Shown here: positions 1 to 6,603 of the stretch, piece by piece
Numbering within the stretch: position 1 is the stretch's first letter
Layout of the letters: every line of letters starts with the position of its first letter
From: an uncultured Desulfomonile sp.
GTDB lineage: Bacteria > Desulfobacterota > Desulfomonilia > Desulfomonilales > Desulfomonilaceae
NCBI GenBank assembly: GCA_937915285.1
Contig: CALDNG010000447.1
Coordinates: 1 to 8,578 of the forward strand
Length of the DNA: 8,578 nucleotides
Direction: 5' to 3'
Notes under the pieces: model-generated
What the model was told of the DNA's origin: nothing
Database searches by the model: none
What the model saw: only the letters and a program-made list of their open reading frames with translations
Position numbers and translations under genes: made by a program

Positions 1-2
1 GG

Positions 3-578
3 CTGTTCCAGAAACGGGAAGGATTCCCTCCATCTTTAAGGGAAATATGTCAGGGCGTAGGCCTTGTTTCTCATGGAAGCCTCATCAGGCATATGCGCTT
101 GCTTGAATCCCAGGGTTTAATAAAGGGTTTAGCCGGTAAGAAGAGGGCATGGAAACTTGTTGATATGCAACCGGTCGATGTTGCTTCCATACCTGTTCTG
201 GGCCAGATTGCAGCAGGCGCCCCGATTCTGGCTCAAGAGAGCGCAGAAGAGCCTTTGCCTATAACCCCTTCCTTCTTTGGTTCTTCTGAGGCTTTTGCAT
301 TAAGGGTAAAGGGGGATTCAATGATAGAGGCTCATATTCAGGATGGTGATATTGCCATAATCCGGCCTCAACCGGAGTCAGAGAATGGCTCCATAGTGGC
401 TGTTATTGTAGAAGGAATTGAATCGGAAGCAACTCTGAAGATTTTTAGGTTCAACAATGATCAGATCGAATTACGACCTGCCAATAAATTTTACGATTCT
501 CTTTTTTTCAGTGGATTGGAGCGTTCAAGGATAAAAATCCTGGGAAAGTTGGTAGGCATTATAAGGGTCAAGCCTTAG
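3..578 (+). CDS. lexA: LexA SOS repressor, 5'-truncated by the window edge
   Basis: Transcriptional repressor of the SOS response that cleaves itself when RecA filaments form on damaged DNA. The frame is open from base 3 and the start codon is off the left edge. Bases 3-92 encode the helix-turn-helix part, including FPPSLREI and the recognition-helix region around SHGSLIRHMRLLE. The first ATG in the window (93) is internal to this domain and is not the real start. Counting from that Met, the cleavage bond is Ala41-Gly42 (bases 213-218, in QIAAGAP). The catalytic serine is Ser76 in GDSM (318-320) and the catalytic lysine is Lys116 in ATLKIF (438-440). The peptidase S24 domain is complete to the stop. 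A DnaE2-like polymerase follows after 75 bp on the same strand, as in lexA-imuB-dnaE2 mutagenesis cassettes, so this may be a cassette-specific LexA. Its own promoter and operator are outside the window. Confidence 0.94.
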   Translation: MFQKREGFPPSLREICQGVGLVSHGSLIRHMRLLESQGLIKGLAGKKRAWKLVDMQPVDVASIPVLGQIAAGAPILAQESAEEPLPITPSFFGSSEAFALRVKGDSMIEAHIQDGDIAIIRPQPESENGSIVAVIVEGIESEATLKIFRFNNDQIELRPANKFYDSLFFSGLERSRIKILGKLVGIIRVKP

Positions 579-593
579 CAAGCCTGTCATTAT

Positions 594-609
594 CGGTCCA
601 AACCGGTCC
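594..609. repeat. Direct repeat CGGTCC with 10-bp period between lexA and dnaE2
   Basis: CGGTCC occurs at 594-599 and again at 604-609, one helical turn apart, in the 75-bp lexA-polymerase gap. The small palindrome GTTA-A-TAAC follows at 627-635. Both could be protein-binding sites, but they match no LexA box that I can name with confidence, and a six-base repeat can arise by chance. Confidence 0.25.
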
Positions 610-653
610 TGTCTATAAAATAATCCGTTAATAACAGCAAGGTCATAATTTTA

Positions 654-3236
654 ATGACTATGGATAGCTTTGTACATCTTGAGGTCATGAGTGGTTTTTC
701 GTTTCTTTGGGGCACATTCAGTCCTGAAGATCTTGTTGAAGCTGTGGCTTCAATGGGTCAGAAAGCGGTTGCTCTTACTGATTATGGTCTTCATGGGACT
801 GTCAGGTTCTATAAGGCGGCGCTCAGGATGGGGATTCAGCCGATAATTGGCGCGAAGCTCAGGATATGGGATGGTTCTGACGTAGTATTTCTGGCAACGG
901 ATTTCAGGTCCTATGGAAATTTATGCAGGCTTGTATCATGTGTTTTGGGTTCCGGAGCGGTTACTAAACAGAATTTGTCTCATTATTCAAAGGGTCTGTT
1001 AAGTCTGGCGGGTGTACGGGGTTCGCGCATTCAGTTGGCATTGAGAAATGGCAGATTGTCTCAGGCTGAATTCTGTTTGAATGAAATAAAATCATGTCTG
1101 AATGATCCGGAAAAGATATTTCTTGCCGTCAGGAATAATGGGGGTGACGAACAGTCAATCCAGAATACCGTCGATTTGGGGCAATCGCTCAGGGTCAGGG
1201 TGGTGGCTACAAATGAGGTTACTTTCCTAAGACCCCAGGATTATATCCTGCACCGTGTTCTGGTCGATATTCAGCGCAAACATCATCACAGGACATTGAA
1301 TCCGCTGCCTGATGACTCCTTCTTTTTAACCTCTGGTAATGAAATGAGAAAACTCGTCAATAGCGGTCGGGCGATTGAGAATACAGAATATGTAGCGTCT
1401 CTATGCAAGGGGTTTTCTTTACCGGTGGGCAAGCTTCATCCTCCTAATATTCAGGATCCTGACAGGGCCTCGCTGGATCTGGGCAGGGAGTGTTTCAGGG
1501 GGCTGGCAGTTAGGGGTTCCAATGTGGGTATTGATTACCTTCGCCGTGTTGATAAGGAACTGGAATCAATAAAGAGGATGGGTATTGCGGACTTTTTCCT
1601 ACTTGTCAGGAAAATAGTGGATTTTGCGAGGGAGCGTAACATACGTCATAGCGTCCGTGGTTCGGCGGCAGGCAGTCTGATAGTTTATTTACTTCTGGGC
1701 GGAGTTGATCCTGTGGCCAATGACCTGCTTTTCGAGCGGTTTATAAATGATGGCCGAGGCGATATGCCTGATATAGATATAGATTTTGATTCTGAACGTA
1801 GGGATGAAGTCATAAATTATATTCTGGGCCTGTTTCCGAGGCAGACTACGATGGTTTGCACGATACACAAGTTAAAGTGTCGCAGCGCGGTGCGTATGGT
1901 CGCCAGGGCAATGGGATACCCATTACATGAGATAAGCCGTCTTGCCTCATGTTTGCCGTGGTCACTCCGTGGGCGTGACCTGAAACTGGCTCTGGAATTA
2001 CCTGAATTAAAGAACGCTCCAATACAGAAAGAGAAGCAGCTTGTAGATTTTGCGTCCAGGCTGACGGGGCTGCCTTTTCAGAGTTCGCTCCATTTGGGTG
2101 GGATAATAATAGCGCCTGATGACATCAATGCATGGACTGCCGTTGGTAAGTCTCCGAATGGGCTTCCGGTAGGCCATCTGGATAAGGATGATGTTGAGGC
2201 GTTGGGTCTTCTCAAGCTGGACATACTTGGATTACGGATGCATACCGCCATCAGAAAGACTCTGGAGATACTGGCTGAAAGAAGCATCCATCCTGATTTT
2301 GAGCGAATCGCCCTGGATGATAAAAGGACTTATTCGCTTCTTTGCAGCACTCACAGTGTGGGAGTCTTTCAGCTTGAGTCACCGGGGCAACGGGGTCTGC
2401 TGGGGTGTTTGCAACCAAAAGAGTTCAAGGATCTCATTGCCCAGGTTTCTCTTTTCAGGCCTGGCCCGATGGAGGGTGACATGGTTAATGTCTATATCAA
2501 AAGGCGAAACGCACAGGAGCCCGTTCCTTTCTGGCATGAAACCATTTCGGAGGCCCTCAGGGAAACTTATGGGGTGATACTTTTCCAGGAGCAGGTCTTA
2601 CGTGTAGCCCATCTGTTTGCAGGTCTATCTTACGGTGAAGCCGATGCTTTCAGGCGGGCAATGACCAAAGACCGAAGGTCCAGAAAGATGCAGCTCCTGA
2701 GAAAGAGTTTCATTGAAGGGGCTCTGGCCCAAGGCCACAGTAATTCCCTTGCGGAAGAGGTCTTCAACCATGTATCAGCTTTTGCTTCCTATGGGTTTTG
2801 CAAGGCTCACGCCGCGTCATTCGCTCATATTACATATCAGAGCGCTTACCTGAAGACCCACTTTCCACAGGCGTTTTATCTGGGGATACTTAATGCGGGA
2901 CAGGTAGGTTCATATCCGCATTCGGTAGTATTAAATGAAGCCAGGAGAAGGGGCATAAGAATATATTTCCCGCATGTCAATTTCAGTAATTTCCAATACA
3001 AGGCTGAAGGGCAGGGAATCAGGGCGCCATTAGAGGAGATCAACGGGGTAGGGCCGGCCATTGCAAGACGCATCATGGCCAATCGTGAAAGATTTGGTCT
3101 GTTCAGGAGCCGGGAGGAGTTCATGACTCGCGTCCCGATTCCTAAACGGATAGAAAACATTCTGTCTATCTCAGGGGCATTCCAGGATATGGAGGGTGAG
3201 GAATGGGAGATGGTACAGGAGGCGTATCCTGCCTGA
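654..3236 (+). CDS. dnaE2: DnaE2/ImuC-like error-prone DNA polymerase, short form lacking the C-terminal tail
   Basis: C-family DNA polymerase related to bacterial Pol III alpha, probably for damage-induced translesion synthesis. An N-terminal PHP domain (about 5-200) is followed by the polymerase core. RGSAAGSL is at 335-342. The catalytic aspartates are D373 and D375 in MPDIDIDF and D523 in LKLDILGL. YGFCKAHAASFA (713-724) and the following TYQSAYLKTHFPQAFY resemble DnaE2 more than replicative DnaE, which usually has KSHSAAYA. A helix-hairpin-helix lies near 790-815 (INGVGPAIARRI). PHP ligands are mostly replaced: E10/M12 where HxH is usual, W19 for Asp, Y44 for His, and E188/T190 for DxH. 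The protein has 860 residues, against roughly 1,050 for DnaE2 and 1,160 for DnaE. It ends right after SGAF, where clamp-binding and OB-fold segments normally follow. ATG 654 was chosen because AAGG (639-642) precedes it; ATG 660 is the alternative. Probably co-transcribed with lexA. Confidence 0.88.
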   Translation: MTMDSFVHLEVMSGFSFLWGTFSPEDLVEAVASMGQKAVALTDYGLHGTVRFYKAALRMGIQPIIGAKLRIWDGSDVVFLATDFRSYGNLCRLVSCVLGSGAVTKQNLSHYSKGLLSLAGVRGSRIQLALRNGRLSQAEFCLNEIKSCLNDPEKIFLAVRNNGGDEQSIQNTVDLGQSLRVRVVATNEVTFLRPQDYILHRVLVDIQRKHHHRTLNPLPDDSFFLTSGNEMRKLVNSGRAIENTEYVASLCKGFSLPVGKLHPPNIQDPDRASLDLGRECFRGLAVRGSNVGIDYLRRVDKELESIKRMGIADFFLLVRKIVDFARERNIRHSVRGSAAGSLIVYLLLGGVDPVANDLLFERFINDGRGDMPDIDIDFDSERRDEVINYILGLFPRQTTMVCTIHKLKCRSAVRMVARAMGYPLHEISRLASCLPWSLRGRDLKLALELPELKNAPIQKEKQLVDFASRLTGLPFQSSLHLGGIIIAPDDINAWTAVGKSPNGLPVGHLDKDDVEALGLLKLDILGLRMHTAIRKTLEILAERSIHPDFERIALDDKRTYSLLCSTHSVGVFQLESPGQRGLLGCLQPKEFKDLIAQVSLFRPGPMEGDMVNVYIKRRNAQEPVPFWHETISEALRETYGVILFQEQVLRVAHLFAGLSYGEADAFRRAMTKDRRSRKMQLLRKSFIEGALAQGHSNSLAEEVFNHVSAFASYGFCKAHAASFAHITYQSAYLKTHFPQAFYLGILNAGQVGSYPHSVVLNEARRRGIRIYFPHVNFSNFQYKAEGQGIRAPLEEINGVGPAIARRIMANRERFGLFRSREEFMTRVPIPKRIENILSISGAFQDMEGEEWEMVQEAYPA

Positions 3237-3360
3237 AGAGACAAGGCTCTCCCGTGCTTCGGTAAAAAACAGTTACCCCGATTAATAATTTGATTTCCAC
3301 ATTAGGATGTGATATATACAGATCATCTGAAAGTCCTGCAAAATGCAGGCACAAACTCTG

Positions 3361-3401
3361 AAGCCCTGGAAGCAGCGCAACTTCCAGGGCTTTCTATTTT
3401 T
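3361..3401 (+). terminator. Rho-independent terminator of the lexA-dnaE2 unit
   Basis: A perfect 12-bp stem (AAGCCCTGGAAG at 3361-3372 with CTTCCAGGGCTT at 3381-3392) closes an 8-nt loop and is followed by TCTATTTTT. A smaller hairpin, CCTGCA-AAA-TGCAGG, lies just upstream at 3335-3349. Placed 125 bp after the polymerase stop, it should end that transcript. Confidence 0.87.
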
Positions 3402-3599
3402 CGGACCTAAACTGATTAAACGTTTTTATTTCCTTAAGCGAGGCCGCCGCAAACCACAAATGCGCATGTCATCAGAACCAACTGAAATCTTTTTGTATTT
3501 GATCATGTAGGCGCAGACTGTAGGCTATGTAAAACGGGCCAAATCAGCGCAGAAGATTGTCCGGGTAAGAAAACGCCAAAACAAAAATCCAACACACTG
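3402..3599. other. Non-coding gap between terminator and RRM promoter, nothing recognised
   Basis: No reading frame with a ribosome binding site, no RNA gene and no convincing repeat was seen here. With the flanking 3237-3401 and 3600-3843, it makes a gene-free stretch of about 600 bases whose identifiable contents are the terminator at 3361-3401 and the candidate promoter at 3600-3628. Confidence 0.5.
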
Positions 3600-3628
3600 T
3601 TGACTATAACCCTGAAAAGGGGTATCCT
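3600..3628 (+). promoter_or_regulatory. Candidate sigma70 promoter for the RRM gene
   Basis: TTGACT (3600-3605, 5/6 to the -35 consensus) is separated by exactly 17 bp from TATCCT (3623-3628, 4/6 to the -10). It lies between the upstream terminator and the RRM gene, which makes it plausible. Initiation near 3635 would give a 5' leader of about 210 nt. Long leaders are known for some bacterial RRM and cold-shock genes, but no specific element was recognised in this one. Confidence 0.5.
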
Positions 3629-3843
3629 AAAGATCAAGAACTTAACTTGTGTTGCTCCGGTTGAATCATTCAATGGTCACAGGTGTCATACGAGAATTAA
3701 GATCGTAGAGCGTGGCTCCTGCGACGTGGATAGACCTGAATATTCCTGTCAATTTATCCCCGATCAAAAAGACCCCGTTAATTATCAACCAGATCGAAAC
3801 AACAAAAAGTTGTGACGTTCTTTTTCAAAAAAGGAGCTACAGA

Positions 3844-4143
3844 GTGAGTTTCAACATTTACGTGGGCAACCTGTCCTTCGACACCAACGAAGGGGATTTA
3901 TCAACTCTTTTCGGACAGTATGGCGCTGTGGACAGCGTCAAGATCATTTCAGATCAGTTCACCGGAAAGTCACGTGGATTTGGTTTTGTCGAAATGCAGA
4001 GCCGTGAAGAGGGGTTGCTTGCAGTCAAGGAACTTGATTCCAGGGAAGTCGGTGGACGCGTGCTGAAGGTAAACGAGGCCAAGCCCAAGAGTTCCGGTGG
4101 AGGACGCCGGGATGACAGGCGCGGTGGTGGTTCTCGCTGGTAA
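3844..4143 (+). CDS. Small single-RRM RNA-binding protein with Gly/Arg-rich tail
   Basis: Predicted cytoplasmic RNA-binding protein of the bacterial glycine-rich RBP type, likely acting on mRNA or as an RNA chaperone; its targets are unknown. The GTG start at 3844 is chosen because AAGGAG (3831-3836) sits 7 nt upstream and because translation begins directly with the RRM (SFNIYVGNL). An in-frame ATG at 3712 would add 44 residues with no homology to the fold. The 99-residue protein has RNP2 (IYVGNL, 5-10) and RNP1 (KSRGFGFVEM, 42-51) with the expected aromatics Y6, F46 and F48. The fold ends near residue 80 and is followed by a basic tail rich in Gly, Arg and Ser (SSGGGRRDDRRGGGSRW). Length and layout match the family. 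It appears monocistronic, with its own candidate promoter and long leader. Regulation by cold or growth is inferred from relatives, not seen here. Confidence 0.93.
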   Translation: MSFNIYVGNLSFDTNEGDLSTLFGQYGAVDSVKIISDQFTGKSRGFGFVEMQSREEGLLAVKELDSREVGGRVLKVNEAKPKSSGGGRRDDRRGGGSRW

Positions 4144-4273
4144 TGCGCGCCTCGAGAGGATGATTGAGTGAGACCGGCCTGACCGGGCTTATCCCATTCA
4201 CCCTGACATCACTGGATATTCTATTTACAAGGCATTGATCTCTGCCCTTCTATGAGTCATTTGATCGGCCTGT

Positions 4274-4316
4274 GGAACCAGCGGCTATTGGAAAACCAAA
4301 TTTAGTCGCTGGTCCC
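4274..4316. other. Imperfect intergenic hairpin after the RRM gene
   Basis: ACCAGCG (4277-4283) pairs perfectly with CGCTGGT (4307-4313). A further GG/CC lies outside one mismatch, and CTA/TAG lies inside after a possible G-U pair. The tip is TTGG-AAAA-CCAA (4288-4299). There is no T-run after it on either strand, so it is not a standard terminator. It could be the 3' end of the RRM mRNA, a processing site or a small repeat element. The rest of the 4144-4420 gap shows nothing else I recognise. Confidence 0.4.
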
Positions 4317-4420
4317 CAAATCAAGTGACAAACTTCAATTCTGCATTTCTTTTGTAAATTCATCAGATCTCAGACTCCACAAATCAGCTACCCCTCCTGA
4401 TCGGAACTAGTGCAGTAAAA

Positions 4421-5899
4421 ATGAACATTGCTTTGATCATTCCGAGACTCTCGGACGTCTCTCAACGAAGTTTTTATGATTTCAAATTTGGGGCCAGGTT
4501 CCTGGGGTCAAGGAAACACATTTCCTATCTCCTGGCGATCCCCACTCTTGTGAGCTTGACCCCTCCGGAACATGCTGTCAGAATCTTTGACGAAAACATC
4601 GAGGAAATAGACTACTCGTGGAAACCTGACATCGTTGGTATAACAGCCAGGACGATGTTTGCAAAAAGAGCTTACGAAATTTCTGAAAAATATCGATCCA
4701 TGGGAATCAGGACCATTATGGGCGGCATCCATCCATCCATGTGCCCGGAAGATTCTCTCTTGCACTGTGACTGTGTCGTAATCGGTGAAGCGGAAGAAAT
4801 ATGGAGCGCTGTGCTGGAGGATGCCGAAAATGGCAGGCTAAAAAGGATTTATGAAGCTCCAAAGCATGCAGATCTACGAGCATATCCCATCCCTGACAGA
4901 TCTGCGCTCTCTCGCAGGAATTACCTTCTTGACATTGTTCAGACGACAAAGGGATGTCCTTTTAATTGCGAATTTTGTTCAGTCCATGCCTTTGACGGCC
5001 AGAAAATCAGGAGCAAAACGGTAGAGCAGGTTATTCTGGAAATCCAGTACCTGAATTCAACCAAGAGTCGATATAAGCAGAAGATTTCAGTATTCTTTGC
5101 CGACGACAATATAATCGCTGACAAGGCCTTTGCTCGGACTCTCTTTACGGCTCTCAAGGATCATAACGTCAATTGGATGTGCCAGGCGTCCATAAACATC
5201 TCCCAGGATTCTGATCTCCTGGAATTGATGTCCGCCAGTGGATGTGGCGCTATTTTTATAGGGTTTGAATCACTGTCCGGAAACAATCTTGACATGATGA
5301 ACAAGGGTGTCAACCAGCGTTATGAATATTTTGGGGCAATAAAGAAGATTCAATCTCACGGCATTTTGGTACATAGCTCATTTATACTTGGTTACGACTG
5401 CGACACCCGGAACACATTTGACGAACTTATAAATTTCATCCAGGAAGCCAACCTCCTGATGCCACTGATTAACATTCTCACACCCCTGCCCGGGACCAGA
5501 CTCTTCAAGCGTATGGAGGAGGAGGGGAGAATTCTTGATTACGACTGGAGCAAATACGATACTCAGCACGTTGTTTTCAGGCCGGCCAGGATGTCTCCAG
5601 ATGATCTTCTCAGAGGTTACCGCAAGGTGTTGAGAACTGTATATTCCTTTGATTCTACATTGAAAAAGCTGAAATATTACTGGGCGTCAGACTTCTGGCG
5701 AGGACCGAACAAGTCGGACCCGGTAAAACCTGTTTTTAGGTTTCTGTTCGCATTACGGCTGATGACTTTGCTGATTTCAACCAACACTGATCGATCCAGG
5801 TTCATCCTGAAAATCCTGCCCCTGGTGTTTGACAGAAGGGTCCGGGTGTCTACCATACTCGCATTGATGAACAATAATGATTTTGCTTTTGCCGTTTGA
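4421..5899 (+). CDS. B12-binding-domain radical SAM protein with DUF4070-like C terminus
   Basis: Predicted cobalamin-dependent radical SAM enzyme. Relatives include methylases and other carbon-skeleton-modifying enzymes such as the hopanoid proteins HpnP and HpnJ; the substrate here cannot be told. Residues 1-150 look like a B12-binding Rossmann domain (MNIALIIPRL, KPDIVGITART, IMGGIHPS, VVIGEAEEIW). The DxHxxG histidine motif is absent, as in many proteins of this superfamily. The [4Fe-4S] motif is C179-x3-C183-x2-C186 (GCPFNCEFC), in a TIM-barrel domain of about 165-360 with FFADDN (225-230), GFESL (281-285) and LPGT (356-359). The tail from about 370 carries WSKYDTQHVVFRP and RMSPDDLLRGY, typical of DUF4070. 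A hydrophobic stretch at about 437-453 may touch the membrane. The Shine-Dalgarno is weak. A small SWIM protein follows 31 bp downstream and is probably co-transcribed. No hopanoid, isoprenoid or cofactor biosynthesis gene is visible nearby. Confidence 0.92.
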   Translation: MNIALIIPRLSDVSQRSFYDFKFGARFLGSRKHISYLLAIPTLVSLTPPEHAVRIFDENIEEIDYSWKPDIVGITARTMFAKRAYEISEKYRSMGIRTIMGGIHPSMCPEDSLLHCDCVVIGEAEEIWSAVLEDAENGRLKRIYEAPKHADLRAYPIPDRSALSRRNYLLDIVQTTKGCPFNCEFCSVHAFDGQKIRSKTVEQVILEIQYLNSTKSRYKQKISVFFADDNIIADKAFARTLFTALKDHNVNWMCQASINISQDSDLLELMSASGCGAIFIGFESLSGNNLDMMNKGVNQRYEYFGAIKKIQSHGILVHSSFILGYDCDTRNTFDELINFIQEANLLMPLINILTPLPGTRLFKRMEEEGRILDYDWSKYDTQHVVFRPARMSPDDLLRGYRKVLRTVYSFDSTLKKLKYYWASDFWRGPNKSDPVKPVFRFLFALRLMTLLISTNTDRSRFILKILPLVFDRRVRVSTILALMNNNDFAFAV

Positions 5900-5930
5900 A
5901 ACCCTTGTGACGGCCGAAAAAGGAATTAAC

Positions 5931-6104
5931 ATGCAGGTAATTCATAATACACTCCAGGGAGAATACTATTGTGTTGACCGGGACAAAAAATTCACGATCC
6001 AATGCGATAACAAGAAATGGTCCTGCAGTTGTTGCAAACCCAATTGCGAGCACATCAAGGCAGTTCAAGAATACCTGAATGAAGAAAAGCGCGAGCGGTT
6101 CTAA
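5931..6104 (+). CDS. Stand-alone small SWIM zinc-finger protein
   Basis: A 57-residue protein made almost wholly of one SWIM-type zinc finger. ATG 5931 is chosen because AAGGAA (5920-5925) lies 5 nt upstream; an in-frame ATG at 5877 would start inside the preceding gene and add residues of unrelated composition. The metal pattern is C32-x-C34-x4-C39-x-H41 (SCSCCKPNCEH), preceded by KKW and followed by IKAVQEYL, both typical of SWIM domains. Extra cysteines are C14, C25 and C35. SWIM domains normally sit inside larger proteins (helicases, transposases, Sws1-like recombination proteins) and bind DNA or partner proteins. A free-standing copy may be an adaptor or nucleic-acid-binding protein, but this is inference. 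It is 31 bp after the radical SAM gene, so the pair may form an operon. Confidence 0.8.
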   Translation: MQVIHNTLQGEYYCVDRDKKFTIQCDNKKWSCSCCKPNCEHIKAVQEYLNEEKRERF

Positions 6105-6324
6105 AGTCAAAATGTGTGCCTGCTGTTGAAGAACGTTCGGCGCGCATTCGACGCCAATTGCCGATCACATGATTGATAACTTAGGGGGGCCTTTGCCACA
6201 CAACGTAGGTCATTTTTTGGATTTTTTTATCCCAACTTACTCTGTCTGTGATTCTGACCCAACTTGCCGCTAATACATCATAAAACAGCCAATTCGGTTT
6301 CCTTCCAGACATGTAAGATCATTC
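6105..6324. other. Non-coding gap after the SWIM gene, no gene seen
   Basis: First part of a roughly 500-bp gene-free stretch. It has GC-rich patches (GGCG...CGCC near 6139-6155) and T-runs near 6213-6228, where GGAT-TTTTTT-ATCC could fold weakly. No convincing intrinsic terminator or reading frame was found. The 3' end of the SWIM transcript is therefore unassigned. Confidence 0.45.
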
Positions 6325-6386
6325 TTGTCAATACTCAAAAATTTTGATTTTTTATTGACAGATTTGACAATTATAGTAATTATAAA
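6325..6386 (+). promoter_or_regulatory. Promoter/operator region with TTGACA-type repeats upstream of the coiled-coil gene
   Basis: TTGACA occurs at 6355-6360 and again at 6364-6369, and its reverse complement lies in TTGTCAA at 6325-6331. TGTCAATA (6326-6333) and TATTGACA (6353-6360) form a perfect 8-bp inverted repeat enclosing a second palindrome, TCAAAA-A-TTTTGA (6335-6347). With TTGACA 6355-6360 as -35, a 17-bp spacer leads to AATTAT (6378-6383, 4/6). TATAAA at 6381-6386 is better in sequence but sits 20 bp away. An AT-rich promoter with an overlapping operator is a reasonable reading. Confidence 0.5.
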
Positions 6387-6424
6387 ATCGGTCTTTATTT
6401 ATCCATGGGGAAAACGTTTGTGGG

Positions 6425-6479
6425 GTCGAGTCGGGTCCGGTTAGCTCTTCGGCGTGGCAGTTTTTCCGGTCATCTCGAC
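6425..6479 (+). other. Possible leader stem-loop
   Basis: GTCGAG (6425-6430) pairs with CTCGAC (6474-6479). Inside it, CCGG (6437-6440) can pair with CCGG (6466-6469). The enclosed segment is GC-rich and ends with five Ts. No known riboswitch consensus was recognised. It lies in the predicted 5' leader of the coiled-coil gene. Confidence 0.35.
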
Positions 6480-6521
6480 TCAAGGAATAAATCTTAAAGA
6501 GAATTCAGAGTAAGTTTGTAA

Positions 6522-6555
6522 ATGCCATGGCTGTCAGTGGTGACACCCGTGGCAT
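6522..6555 (+). promoter_or_regulatory. Strong hairpin in the 5' leader of the coiled-coil gene
   Basis: ATGCCATGGCTGTCA (6522-6536) pairs with TGACACCCGTGGCAT (6541-6555). This gives a 15-position stem with one C-C mismatch and one T-G wobble, closed by the loop GTGG. It is not followed by a T-run, so it is not a standard terminator. It ends 48 nt before the start codon at 6604. It may be a regulatory RNA structure, an mRNA stabiliser or a dyad operator. Confidence 0.6.
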
Positions 6556-6603
6556 GTGTCAAATAGGGCTATACCTGTTTCCATCAACCATGAAGAGGAA
6601 GGT

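Noticed and set aside
2188..2577. 129-codon frame on + strand inside the polymerase gene
   Set aside because: Lies wholly within the strongly supported dnaE2-like coding region in another frame and has no domain or ribosome binding site.
2876..3244. 122-codon minus-strand frame opposite the polymerase 3' end
   Set aside because: Antisense shadow of a conserved coding region; no recognisable motif.
3600..3815. 71-codon frame upstream of the RRM gene
   Set aside because: Its start coincides with the candidate -35 box; no Shine-Dalgarno or domain. Read as untranslated leader.
3712..3843. 44-residue N-terminal extension of the RRM protein
   Set aside because: The GTG at 3844 has a strong AAGGAG at the right spacing and starts exactly at the RRM fold.
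6380..6500. Cyclic-di-GMP (GEMM-type) riboswitch in the leader
   Set aside because: The conserved GEMM core motifs such as GGGACGCAAAGC are not present.
6556..6603. Upstream GTG start for the coiled-coil protein
   Set aside because: It would put 16 residues before a clear signal peptide and lacks a ribosome site; the ATG at 6604 has GAGGAAGG directly upstream.
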